Counted from the first letter of the stretch, positions 1-6,802 are shown. The stretch: DNA of 13,436 nucleotides from Betaproteobacteria bacterium (GCA_009778295.1 WRKB01000294.1:1-13436); one strand, 5' to 3'. Notes: a model not told the origin generated them from the sequence alone. A program made the numbers and translations.

Positions 1-612
1 CAGTTTTTCACAAATCCACCAATCCTGGTAACTATTGATCTCAATGGCGCGGTCATTCAGAAAATAGGGCACGGTATGCGCAATCCGCCCGGCGATCAAC
101 GCCTTGCTCTGCAGCATGATCAACGCTTTGCTCTCCACCAGCGCGCCATCATCCTCATCGCCAAGCAGGCTGTCGATACCTTCTTCCTGCTCTTGCCAGA
201 CCCGCTGGCGCACGCTCTTCACCGTCATCAGGCAGTCGGCCCCGGATGTCGCAAAACGCTGGTAGGCATCCTCCACATCCACCCAGGTCACCAGCGGACA
301 ACTCGCGCGGTATACTACGAGGTGTTCATACTCGCACGCTATCTGGGCCAATACGTTCCGCAACTCCGAAACGATGTCCAGCGAAGAAAAATGCAGTTCT
401 TTGTTGTAATGCGCGCGTACGCCGCTGCGTTCGCAAATCAGTGTGATTTCCTGGCTGTCCGTAACCACCAGCACATCTTCGCCGTGCGCAACCGCACGGG
501 CAGTGTGAACGGCGCGCTCGATCAAGGTCACTCCTGCCAGCTTCTTCACAAGTTGATCGGGAATGACCGCGTTCTTCTTGATGGCAGGAATGATAATACA
601 ACGCTGTTTCAT
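1..612 (-). CDS. Sialate/Kdo-type cytidylyltransferase (probable CMP-Kdo8N synthetase), C-terminus cut by window edge
   Basis: The frame is open from an ATG at 612 to base 1, giving 204 residues with no stop. It resembles the acylneuraminate (NeuA-type) cytidylyltransferase family, which activates an eight- or nine-carbon keto-acid sugar with CTP. Visible landmarks are an N-terminal IIIPAIKKN segment, the TLIERAVHTAR helix (near residue 30), EDVLVVTDS, a VYRASCPLVT segment corresponding to the family's QPTSPL region, and INSYQDWWICEKL near residue 191-203, matching the conserved nucleotide-sugar closing motif. The N-terminal loop lacks the usual IPAR..S..IP.KN residues. The start overlaps the stop of the upstream aminotransferase gene by 4 bp (ATGA), so the two are translationally coupled. 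Context suggests the substrate is 8-amino-Kdo made by the two upstream enzymes, a role filled by KdsB in Shewanella. That assignment is inference: other keto-sugar acids are possible. Confidence 0.72.
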   Translation of the reverse strand, partial: MKQRCIIIPAIKKNAVIPDQLVKKLAGVTLIERAVHTARAVAHGEDVLVVTDSQEITLICERSGVRAHYNKELHFSSLDIVSELRNVLAQIACEYEHLVVYRASCPLVTWVDVEDAYQRFATSGADCLMTVKSVRQRVWQEQEEGIDSLLGDEDDGALVESKALIMLQSKALIAGRIAHTVPYFLNDRAIEINSYQDWWICEKL

Positions 613-1796
613 GATGACCGCAATTCTTCCAGCACATGTTTGCTTGCGGCCAGCATATGCTCAAACTCCTCATCCGTCAGCCAATGTTGGAAGGGAAAGG
701 AAATCATGCTGTCGTAAAAGGCATCGGCGTTGGCGCAATCGGCATGTTCCAGACCGAGTTTCACATAAAAGTCGTAACGGTTGAGCGGCAGGTATTGGAC
801 AACACATTTCACGCCATGCTTGTTGTACATGGCGCGGATAAAGGCGTCACGCTTGCCGTTGAGCATACGCGCGGCCAGCAGGTGATAATTGTGCCTTGTT
901 GTGTCCACGCGGTGGAACTCAAGTTCCGGATAAGCGCTCAGTGCGTCGATGAAGCGCAGGGCGCGCGCACGTTTTTCCGCATTGATGCGGTCGATGCGCT
1001 CCAGCATTGCGATGCCGAGTGCGCATTCCATTTCGCCGATGCAATAATTATTTGGCCACAAGGCCTGTCCGTCGAGCATGGGCAGGTCCACATTGCCCAT
1101 GGCGGGAATCCAGTAATCCTGGCGTTCGCCGGGGTAGGGACAATGCCCGTTATGGCGCAGCGCGGGGACAAGTTCGGCAAGTTTTTCATCGCGCACGACA
1201 AGCATGCCGCCTTCACCCAAGGTAGTCAGATTCTTGTGTGAATGGAAGGAGAAAATGGCCATGTCGCCAAAGGAACCAGAGCGCACGCCGCCAATATCCG
1301 CGCCTATGGACTGGGCAGCGTCCTCAATAACAAGGATGCCGCGCGAACGGGCCAGTTCCATGATCGCGGGCATGTCCGCCACATAACCGTACAAATGCAC
1401 AACCACAATGGCGCGTGTTCTGGGCGTGAGCACGGCCCTGATTGTCTCCGCAGTCACCACGCGGGTCGCGAGGTCTATATCGGCCCAGACCAGCTGCGCG
1501 CCCTTTTTGGCATAAGGATAGGCCGAAGCAGTAAAAGTATGAGACGGAACGACAAGCTCATCGCCCGGCTTGAACCCGCACAACTGGGCGGAAAGTTCAA
1601 GGGCGGACACCCCGTTCATAACCGCGAAACAGGAACCTTCGGGTAATCCCTGATAGATAGCGAATTTTTTCTGAAATTCCTGAAGATACCGGCCCTGGGT
1701 CAGGGTTTCCCCATTCCGCATGGCATCCACAACGGCAGCGATTTCTTCCTCGGTATATTTCAAGGCGCGACCACTGAAATTGACCTTGATGTCCAT
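609..1796 (-). CDS. kdnA: 8-amino-3,8-dideoxy-manno-octulosonate aminotransferase (KdnA-like, DegT/DnrJ/EryC1 family)
   Basis: A PLP-dependent sugar aminotransferase of 395 residues, the normal length for the DegT/DnrJ/EryC1/StrS family. It shows the expected landmarks: NGVSALELS (61-69), VVPSHTF (82-88), the cofactor-ring residues in IEDAAQS (Asp159, Gln162), and the Schiff-base Lys188 in SFHSHKN followed by GEGG. I place the start at the ATG at 1796. It has AAGGA about 9 nt upstream and follows the kdnB stop by 4 bp; an in-frame ATG at 1823 would overlap kdnB by 23 bp and adds a non-conserved leader. In Shewanella KdnA transfers an amino group from glutamate to the 8-aldehyde of oxidised Kdo, giving Kdo8N for LPS. 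The adjacent KdnB-like dehydrogenase supports that function over other DegT-family roles. A nonulosonate or perosamine-type role cannot be fully excluded from sequence alone. Confidence 0.85.
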   Translation of the reverse strand: MDIKVNFSGRALKYTEEEIAAVVDAMRNGETLTQGRYLQEFQKKFAIYQGLPEGSCFAVMNGVSALELSAQLCGFKPGDELVVPSHTFTASAYPYAKKGAQLVWADIDLATRVVTAETIRAVLTPRTRAIVVVHLYGYVADMPAIMELARSRGILVIEDAAQSIGADIGGVRSGSFGDMAIFSFHSHKNLTTLGEGGMLVVRDEKLAELVPALRHNGHCPYPGERQDYWIPAMGNVDLPMLDGQALWPNNYCIGEMECALGIAMLERIDRINAEKRARALRFIDALSAYPELEFHRVDTTRHNYHLLAARMLNGKRDAFIRAMYNKHGVKCVVQYLPLNRYDFYVKLGLEHADCANADAFYDSMISFPFQHWLTDEEFEHMLAASKHVLEELRSS

Positions 1797-1800
1797 GACC

Positions 1801-2874
1801 TTACATCCTTTTGAAGCGTTCAATCACATTCTCTTTGGGCAGAATTTTCTTAAAATCCGGCCCGAGACGGTTGGAGAGCGAATTATCATGTACGATGGTG
1901 CCGTTATAGAGGGTATCGTAATCCTCAGTACTCAAATTTTTGCAGATGCCCCCGGGCAATTTCACTTTCTGGCGTTCCAGCATATGCATGAACTGGGCGT
2001 GATGTTCTGGATAAATGTCTTCCAGCACGGTCAGGGCGTAACAGTTGGCTATGCCGTGGTGCATGTGCAGGGCAACGGAAAGTCCCGCAGAAAACGGGTG
2101 CACCACGCCCACATAACCAGTCGCCATGCCGCCCATGTAGGAGGCAATCATCATCTTTTCCAGATTTACCTCGCTCATCATGTCGTCAGAGAGAAAAATA
2201 TCCTCGCACATGGACACAGCCTTTTCAGCCAAGGCATCCACAATGCGGTTGCGGTAGACGCCGGTAAGGGTCTCAAAGCAATGCATGTAGGTGTCCATGC
2301 CGGTGAATAAAAACTGATCGCGCGGTACAGTCCGGGTGAGTTCCGGGTCCATGATTATCTGGTCAAACACGGTATAGTCGCTGTTCATGCCTAGCTTGAG
2401 GCGCTTTTTCACATTACTGAGCACACAGGTACGGGAACATTCCGACCCCGTGCCGGCAAGCGTGGGCACGGCTATTTTATAGACAGGGGGGTTCTTTACC
2501 AGTTCCCACCCCTGGTAATCCTCCGCCAGACCGGGATTGGTCATGAGGTTTGCCACAGCCTTGCAGGAGTCCATGGTCGCGCCGCCGCCAAGCGCCACCA
2601 TGCAGCAGGGCGGAGAAGACGCCCCCCGCACTTGCGCGGCCAGCACATCCATGTAGTCGGTGCTGGGCTCATCCGTCACATCTACATAGATAAGCTGGTC
2701 GCCTCGCTCCACAGGCAGGCGGGCGGCAAGATCCTTGCCGCGGAAAAAGTGGTCGACGAAAAAAACCACTCCTTCTCCTTTCGCCTTGCGCCGCTCGAAT
2801 ACAAGATCGCCAAGCTGCGCCAAGGCCCCCTTGCCAAAGATATAATAAGGAACATTCTTCACATTACGGTACAT
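1801..2874 (-). CDS. kdnB: 3-deoxy-manno-octulosonate 8-oxidase (KdnB-like iron-containing alcohol dehydrogenase)
   Basis: A group III (iron-dependent) alcohol dehydrogenase of 357 residues. The NAD-binding GGGATMDSCK motif lies at 96-105, and VPTLAGTGSE at 136-145 is the second dinucleotide-site signature. The metal ligands expected for the family are present: Asp194 and His198 in GMDTYMHCFE, His259 in VVHPFSAG and His273 in MHHGIAN. The N-terminal FKNV/YYIFG.G.L-type opening (here NVPYYIFGKGALAQL) is what I associate with KdnB rather than with fermentative ADHs. KdnB oxidises the C8 hydroxyl of Kdo to an aldehyde for KdnA. The ATG at 2874 has GAGG 8 nt upstream. It is the first gene of the operon, followed 4 bp later by kdnA. 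The product acts in the cytoplasm on free Kdo before CMP activation. Confidence 0.85.
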   Translation of the reverse strand: MYRNVKNVPYYIFGKGALAQLGDLVFERRKAKGEGVVFFVDHFFRGKDLAARLPVERGDQLIYVDVTDEPSTDYMDVLAAQVRGASSPPCCMVALGGGATMDSCKAVANLMTNPGLAEDYQGWELVKNPPVYKIAVPTLAGTGSECSRTCVLSNVKKRLKLGMNSDYTVFDQIIMDPELTRTVPRDQFLFTGMDTYMHCFETLTGVYRNRIVDALAEKAVSMCEDIFLSDDMMSEVNLEKMMIASYMGGMATGYVGVVHPFSAGLSVALHMHHGIANCYALTVLEDIYPEHHAQFMHMLERQKVKLPGGICKNLSTEDYDTLYNGTIVHDNSLSNRLGPDFKKILPKENVIERFKRM

Positions 2875-2917
2875 GGAACAACCTCGTGGCCATAGGCCGG
2901 TTACGTCGTGCGGGTTC

Positions 2918-2963
2918 TTTCTATTCCGCTTTGCAGGCTACAGCAAACGCCGCAAAAAGACAA
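2918..2963 (-). promoter_or_regulatory. Possible weak sigma-70-like promoter(s) of the kdn operon
   Basis: Two overlapping candidates precede kdnB: TTGTCT (2963-2958), 17 bp, TAGCCT (2940-2935); and TTGCTG (2946-2941), 17 bp, TAGAAA (2923-2918). Each matches only 7 of 12 consensus bases, so spacing is the main argument. Some promoter must lie here because the upstream gene is divergent. Confidence 0.25.
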
Positions 2964-3005
2964 ACCCCGGCACGTTTTTCCGGCGCTTTTGCAGCGTCTT
3001 GCCGC

Positions 3006-3032
3006 TATTGTTTTCATGCTTCCAGTCGATAA
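3006..3032 (+). promoter_or_regulatory. Sigma-28 (FliA) promoter of the flagellin-like gene
   Basis: TATTGTTT (3006-3013), exactly 11 bp, then GTCGATAA (3025-3032). The enterobacterial sigma-28 consensus is TAAAGTTT-N11-GCCGATAA, so 13 of 16 bases match with the preferred spacing. It points at the flagellin-like gene starting at 3091, leaving an untranslated leader of about 50 nt. A flagellin-family gene is the expected type of target. A weaker sigma-54-like TGGCA...TTG string at 3049-3062 lacks the essential GC of the -12 box. Confidence 0.7.
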
Positions 3033-3090
3033 AGCAGATATACCGCTTTGGCAAACACGTTGATCCCAAGCGCCATTCGGAGCGCCGCCC

Positions 3091-3966
3091 ATGAACAGCA
3101 ATGCCTTGAATATGGCCCTGCAGCTTTCCGTACAGGATATATTTTCCAGCTCCTGGTTTTCCAGCGCCTTGATGAACAGGGTCTGGACGGAAATGATGCG
3201 TTCCAGTCTGAACGGACTCATCCGGAACACAGGCGGCGCCGATCCGTTGGGCGCGGCCCTCGGTGGACGCCTGCGCGGAGATGCGGCCATGTTGCGCCAA
3301 GCTTCCTCCAACGTCTCCGAGGCGCAATCTATGATGAGCATGGCTGCGGCCGCTACCGGGAATATCGCAAGCCAACTCAAGGAAGCCCAAAAGCTGGCGG
3401 GCGATTTTTTGGACCTGGATCCGGACGATCCGAACTATATGACGCTTGCCGAGAAATTTCAGGCGCAATACGAAACCATCAGCAAAAACATCGACAGCAT
3501 CATAAAAACTACCATGTACAACGGCATAGCCCTGCTGGACGGCAGCGCCTGGGGCACTGACGAGCGGCTCTCCGTGGCGCGGGATGCGGGCAACAACCCG
3601 GTGGCGGCCTCCATACATATCCAAGCCGGCGACGACGGCTTTCCCCTGACCTTCAGCAACATGAGTACGGAATTTGCCGATGTCGTCAACGGGCATCCGT
3701 TATTCAGCGATCCCGAAGGGACTCCTCGCCCGGAAGTGCTGACAGAACTCAGCCATCTGCAGAGTTCGGCGCAAATCATGGCGGATCTGTATGCCGGACG
3801 GGCGGGCAGCTTACAGGGACAGGCAACCTCCCTGCAAAGCCAAAGCAAAATACTCGAGGAAGCCGCCACTCAACGGGCCGGGACCCCCGCGCCGATGGGC
3901 ATGCAAAATATATTGCTCAACCTCATCCTGCGGGATTCGGGCAGTATTTTCAGCGGAAAGGGATAA
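3091..3966 (+). CDS. Divergent flagellin-like protein
   Basis: A 291-residue protein, the only plus-strand gene in the window. The middle resembles the flagellin D1 helices: RQASSNVSEAQSMMSMAAAA (about 69-88) aligns with the RNANDAISMIQTAEGAL region, and the stretch around 118-151, ending TTMYNGIALLDG, matches the flagellin pattern I..TT.FNG..LLDG. A variable part (about 152-218) and a long C-terminal helix (about 219-262) follow. The two ends are odd. The usual first 40 residues with SSG.RI and DDAAG motifs are absent, replaced by a sequence rich in Met, Ser and Trp. The C-terminal NILLNLIL (273-280) only faintly recalls the SLPQ.V..LL end, and about ten more residues follow. The ATG has GGAG 8 nt upstream. 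It may be a minor filament, cap-junction or accessory flagellin; a canonical filament subunit is unlikely. A sigma-28 promoter supports a flagellar role. Confidence 0.68.
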   Translation: MNSNALNMALQLSVQDIFSSSWFSSALMNRVWTEMMRSSLNGLIRNTGGADPLGAALGGRLRGDAAMLRQASSNVSEAQSMMSMAAAATGNIASQLKEAQKLAGDFLDLDPDDPNYMTLAEKFQAQYETISKNIDSIIKTTMYNGIALLDGSAWGTDERLSVARDAGNNPVAASIHIQAGDDGFPLTFSNMSTEFADVVNGHPLFSDPEGTPRPEVLTELSHLQSSAQIMADLYAGRAGSLQGQATSLQSQSKILEEAATQRAGTPAPMGMQNILLNLILRDSGSIFSGKG

Positions 3967-3972
3967 CAGGAA

Positions 3973-5340
3973 TTACAGCCTGCCGGAGCGGAAAATCTTC
4001 CAGGTCAGCTTGGCAACGGTAATGGCTTCATTCACGCCGGGTTTATCGCTGAATAAATTGGACGTGACACTTCCTTCCGACAGGGATTCAATGGCGGCAG
4101 GCCTGTCCGGATCCCCCCGTTCCTCTTGAAAGGCCGTTTCCTCTTGCACTTCTTCCAGCAAGGGAACCCCGCGCGCGAACAGGGATTTCGACCCGGTCTG
4201 CGCGCTCTGCCTGCGTCCCCGCATACGGCGTTGTTCGTCCATTTCCTCGCGCACTCCCTCGGCAAGCTTGTCCGCGACTTCGGGGGCCTTACTATACAGG
4301 GAGCGGCGCAGAGCATCCGCGTCCTGTTCGGGGGTATCGCTGTTATAAATCAATGTGCGGGCCAAGCGTTCACGAATGGCCCCCTTGGACGTGAGTTCGT
4401 AGCCTTCCGCCAACGCGGTGGCGGCTTCCGAGAACTTCCCGGCACGGATGAGACGTTCCGCCTCCAACAGAAAAGGGCTTTCCGAAAAGGGGGCTTCCTG
4501 GAGAAGGCGGGCGTACACGGTGCGGGCTCTATGCCATTTCGCCGCCTGAGCAAAGCTATGCCCGGCCCGTTCAAGGTAGAGCCTGTAACTTTGCTGATCG
4601 CCTTTGCCCTTCCAGGCGAGCGCAATGCCAAATTCTGCCTCGCCCCTGAATGCCAGTTGTTTGAGCGCCTGCTGGAACGCGCTGATAGCTTCATCCCACC
4701 TGCGCTGCTGCAGTTGCTCCAGGCCACTGTGGAATGCCTTTTCCGGCTCCTGTCCGCACGTATCCAGCGCGGCTTCAAAGCGCTCCAAGGCCTTATCGAA
4801 AAACTCTGTATTCAACAGGGCGCGCCCCAGGCTGAGCGTATCGCGATCCGCCTTGACCGCCGCAGCATATTCCAATGCAAGGCGCATGCTTTCTCCGGAA
4901 TAGGGACGTACCAGCAGGCCGCTGTAGCCCTGTGCAAGCGACTTCACCTTTTCCTCCGGCGTCTCGGAGGAACTGACATGTAAAATGGGCAGACCTGCCA
5001 GCCGGGGGTGGGAACGCACAAGTTCCACAAAATCAGCGCCCGTCATATCCGCCAATTGATGATGTACCAGGACGACGTCCGGCATCGCACCCCGGTCGTT
5101 CTTTTCCTTGCCTGCCAGGAAACGCGCCGCATAGACGCCGTTGGTCATCACCCGCACCTGACCGACGCCTGCTTCGCGAAGGGCGCGGCGGTCAATCACG
5201 GCAAAATCCTCGCCTTGAGCGAGCAGAAGCGCCGTGGTAGCGAGCGGAGCGGAAGATGTGCTGTTCTGGGACATGGACGCCACAGCAGGGTCAAGAGGGA
5301 AAAAACGCGGCCGCGCATGGCTGCGGGACACAATCGCCAC
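3973..5340 (-). CDS. Degenerate response-regulator receiver domain fused to TPR-like repeats
   Basis: The GTG start at 5340 is chosen because a full AGGAGG lies 7 nt upstream; this gives 455 residues. An ATG at 5274 (residue 23) is an alternative with no clear ribosome site. Residues about 35-160 have a CheY-like pattern (PDVVLVHHQLADMTG, PILHVSSSE, SGLLVRPYS). The phospho-acceptor Asp is replaced by His93, the conserved Lys by Arg145, and the N-terminal acidic pair is not evident, so it should not be phosphorylated in the usual way. Residues about 165-330 are alpha-helical with TPR-like units (ALLNTEFFDKALERFEAAL, GLEQLQQRRWDEAISAFQQA, RLIRAGKFSEAATALAEGYE). The charged C-terminal 120 residues look disordered. 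It converges with the flagellin-like gene, 6 bp apart, and is probably transcribed with the zinc-ribbon gene 152 bp upstream. A scaffold or signalling adaptor role is inference. Confidence 0.68.
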   Translation of the reverse strand: MAIVSRSHARPRFFPLDPAVASMSQNSTSSAPLATTALLLAQGEDFAVIDRRALREAGVGQVRVMTNGVYAARFLAGKEKNDRGAMPDVVLVHHQLADMTGADFVELVRSHPRLAGLPILHVSSSETPEEKVKSLAQGYSGLLVRPYSGESMRLALEYAAAVKADRDTLSLGRALLNTEFFDKALERFEAALDTCGQEPEKAFHSGLEQLQQRRWDEAISAFQQALKQLAFRGEAEFGIALAWKGKGDQQSYRLYLERAGHSFAQAAKWHRARTVYARLLQEAPFSESPFLLEAERLIRAGKFSEAATALAEGYELTSKGAIRERLARTLIYNSDTPEQDADALRRSLYSKAPEVADKLAEGVREEMDEQRRMRGRRQSAQTGSKSLFARGVPLLEEVQEETAFQEERGDPDRPAAIESLSEGSVTSNLFSDKPGVNEAITVAKLTWKIFRSGRL

Positions 5341-5347
5341 AGAACTC

Positions 5348-5353
5348 CCTCCT
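5348..5353 (-). promoter_or_regulatory. Consensus Shine-Dalgarno that fixes the GTG start of the receiver-TPR gene
   Basis: On the minus strand AGGAGG ends 7 nt before the GTG at 5340. A longer frame starting at 5499 runs through this site but would overlap the upstream gene's end. A second AGGAGG-like stretch lies about 14 nt further upstream. Confidence 0.7.
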
Positions 5354-5492
5354 GCTGCCCTCCTAAAGGGAATATAGCCGTGCCGCAAGAAAGGGGCAAG
5401 CCTCCCGTTCTGCTGTCGCTTTTGCGTATCGCCCTGCATGGCTTCGTCTCCGTGTGCACAGAAAAATATATGCCTGTTTTTCCAGGGCGCTC

Positions 5493-5918
5493 TCAACACT
5501 GCTGTACGGGAAACCTGAAAGGAATGATTTTCCCCTGCCGCACAAACGAATTGGCCGTAGGCGAAGCGGCCTGGAGTGACTGTTCCCGGTCATATAACAA
5601 GCCACAATACGAACAGCGCCAGGTATTTTTGTGGTTTTCGAGGCGGATGAGCTTCCCGGTATACTCGTAACAGGGTTTACAAAAAGGACCGTGCTTGATG
5701 TCGCCCATACGCAGCCAGTACTGTCCCCTTTCAGTAATGAGATTTTGTGAAAGAAAAAGAATGTCTTCAAACTCCTGAACTTGCATCTTCAAAACGCCGA
5801 CCTCATCGCAGAGAGCGATATAACGGGCCTGAAGCTCCATCAGGATGCGCCGGGCTCCTTCAAAATTTCCCTTGATCAACAACGCGTGTATTTCCTTGAA
5901 AGTGCGATACGCCACCAT
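5493..5918 (-). CDS. Coiled-coil/zinc-ribbon protein of unknown function
   Basis: A 141-residue protein. The first 60 residues are helical with a heptad-like pattern (IHALLIKGNFEGARRILMEL, then QVQEFEDILFLSQNL), probably a short coiled coil. A zinc ribbon follows, with Cys80-x2-Cys83 and Cys102-x2-Cys105 in the pattern GQYWLRMGDIKHGPFCKPCY ... WRCSYCG. The GPFC..C / W.C..C layout is common in small uncharacterised bacterial proteins, and I know of no proven function. It ends with a Phe/Arg-containing tail and a final Cys. The ATG at 5918 has AGGACGG about 5-8 nt upstream. It follows a tandem sigma-70/sigma-28-like promoter region and precedes the receiver-TPR gene on the same strand, which hints at a motility-linked role. 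Confidence 0.75.
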   Translation of the reverse strand: MVAYRTFKEIHALLIKGNFEGARRILMELQARYIALCDEVGVLKMQVQEFEDILFLSQNLITERGQYWLRMGDIKHGPFCKPCYEYTGKLIRLENHKNTWRCSYCGLLYDREQSLQAASPTANSFVRQGKIIPFRFPVQQC

Positions 5919-6098
5919 AGAATCCGTCCTGTTTGTCGTAGAGCATGTATTGTTGAGACGCTCCGTCAGCGCCTACAGCGAAAATACGCTTCCGCCTGCG
6001 CCTCGCGTTGGCAAGCAATACGCACCCCGAAATATCGCATCGGCAATGCGCCGGCCGACCGAAATTTTCCGGTGGTTTTCACGGGCCGTCATTCAAGT

Positions 6099-6126
6099 CT
6101 ATCGGTAGCGGGGAAGAGAAACTTTA
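6099..6126 (-). promoter_or_regulatory. Sigma-28-like promoter upstream of the zinc-ribbon gene
   Basis: Minus strand: a perfect TAAAGTTT (6126-6119) followed after 12 bp by ACCGATAG (6106-6099), which matches GCCGATAA at 6 of 8 bases. The spacing is one longer than the enterobacterial optimum of 11, but within the range reported for other bacteria. It reads toward the gene starting at 5918. Confidence 0.55.
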
Positions 6127-6142
6127 GAGGAGAAAGATGGGG

Positions 6143-6171
6143 ACTAAACGGGAAGAATAAAAATTTATCAA
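6143..6171 (-). promoter_or_regulatory. Sigma-70-like promoter in AT-rich block
   Basis: Minus strand: TTGATA (6171-6166), 17 bp, TTTAGT (6148-6143). That is 9 of 12 consensus bases with optimal spacing, preceded by AT-rich DNA that could act as an UP element. It lies just upstream of the sigma-28-like site and reads the same way. Confidence 0.4.
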
Positions 6172-6223
6172 ATAATACAACATAATTATAAATACTAAAA
6201 AAAATATTGACTTTCTCGCGATT

Positions 6224-6796
6224 TTACATTTTTCGTTTCGACTCCGGCTCAAGAGAACGCAATAGTTCTGAAAGATGCTTTTGCTCCGCACTCTGCCCGG
6301 CGTTTACATAGGAATCTTTTTCTGCGTGCAGTTCTACACCCCGCTTTTGGGCGGGCATCTCCGCAAGCGGGCATCCACTGGATTCTTCGGTGGAACGCTG
6401 CGAATCGGCGGCCCGACGCAAGACCGCGTTACTGGCCCGTATGGGCACATGAGCCCGCAAAGCCAAGGCCACGGCGTCTGAAGGCCGACAGTCAAGTCTG
6501 TGCGTTTCGCCATTTGCCAGCAGCAATACCAAATCGGCATAATATGTGCCTCCACGCAAGTCGACCAACTCCGCGCCGCTCAGGCGCACGTTCAGGCTGT
6601 GCAGCACATTAAGACACAGATCATGCGTCAAGGGACGTTCTACCGATACGTTACCCAGGACCATGGAAATGGACATGGCCTCCAGCGGTCCGATCCTGAT
6701 GGGCAAAAGCTCCTGGCTCATTTCTTCCTGAAGGAGCAGGATAGGGGCATGACTTGTCTCATCCAGAGTCAGACCCAAAACCCTCATGGTCAGCAC
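6224..6796 (-). CDS. Bifunctional nuclease (BFN/DUF151) family protein
   Basis: A 190-residue protein with a DUF151 domain in about residues 4-135. Landmarks are the opening LGLTLDETSHAPILLLQE, LLPIRIGPLEAMSISMVLGN, RPLTHDLCLNVL, GGTYYADLVLLLANGE and the signature CRPSDAVALALRAHVPIRAS. Family members in plants and some bacteria have reported DNase and RNase activity; in most bacteria the role is unknown. The last 60 residues are charged and low in conservation. I choose the GTG at 6796 because AGGAGA lies 6 nt upstream; the ATG three codons later (6787) is spaced too far from it. The gene stands alone: 201 bp follow the Lar-like gene and 305 bp precede the next gene downstream. Confidence 0.86.
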   Translation of the reverse strand: MLTMRVLGLTLDETSHAPILLLQEEMSQELLPIRIGPLEAMSISMVLGNVSVERPLTHDLCLNVLHSLNVRLSGAELVDLRGGTYYADLVLLLANGETHRLDCRPSDAVALALRAHVPIRASNAVLRRAADSQRSTEESSGCPLAEMPAQKRGVELHAEKDSYVNAGQSAEQKHLSELLRSLEPESKRKM

Positions 6797-6802
6797 GGCT
6801 TG

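Larger units (their letters stand above)
5919..6223. other. 305-bp intergenic region with AT-rich block and tandem promoters
   Basis: This spacer lies between the DUF151 gene's stop and the zinc-ribbon gene's start. Bases about 6154-6210 are strikingly AT-rich compared with the GC-richer surroundings and include runs of A and T. The promoter-like sites at 6099-6126 and 6143-6171 face the zinc-ribbon gene, leaving an untranslated leader of roughly 170 nt. A 39-codon minus-strand frame from 6092 exists but has no ribosome site. No terminator hairpin for the DUF151 gene is visible. Confidence 0.6.

Noticed and set aside
3049..3064. Sigma-54-like TGGCA...TTG string upstream of the flagellin-like gene
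   Set aside because: The essential GC of the -12 element is missing, and the sigma-28 site upstream is a much better match.
5341..5439. Longer version of the receiver-TPR protein starting at ATG 5439
   Set aside because: It has a plausible GGAGA upstream, but the added residues look unstructured and the GTG at 5340 has a consensus AGGAGG at ideal spacing.
5976..6092. 39-codon minus-strand frame just after the sigma-28-like promoter
   Set aside because: No ribosome site, starts within about 7 nt of the -10 box, and no recognisable sequence.
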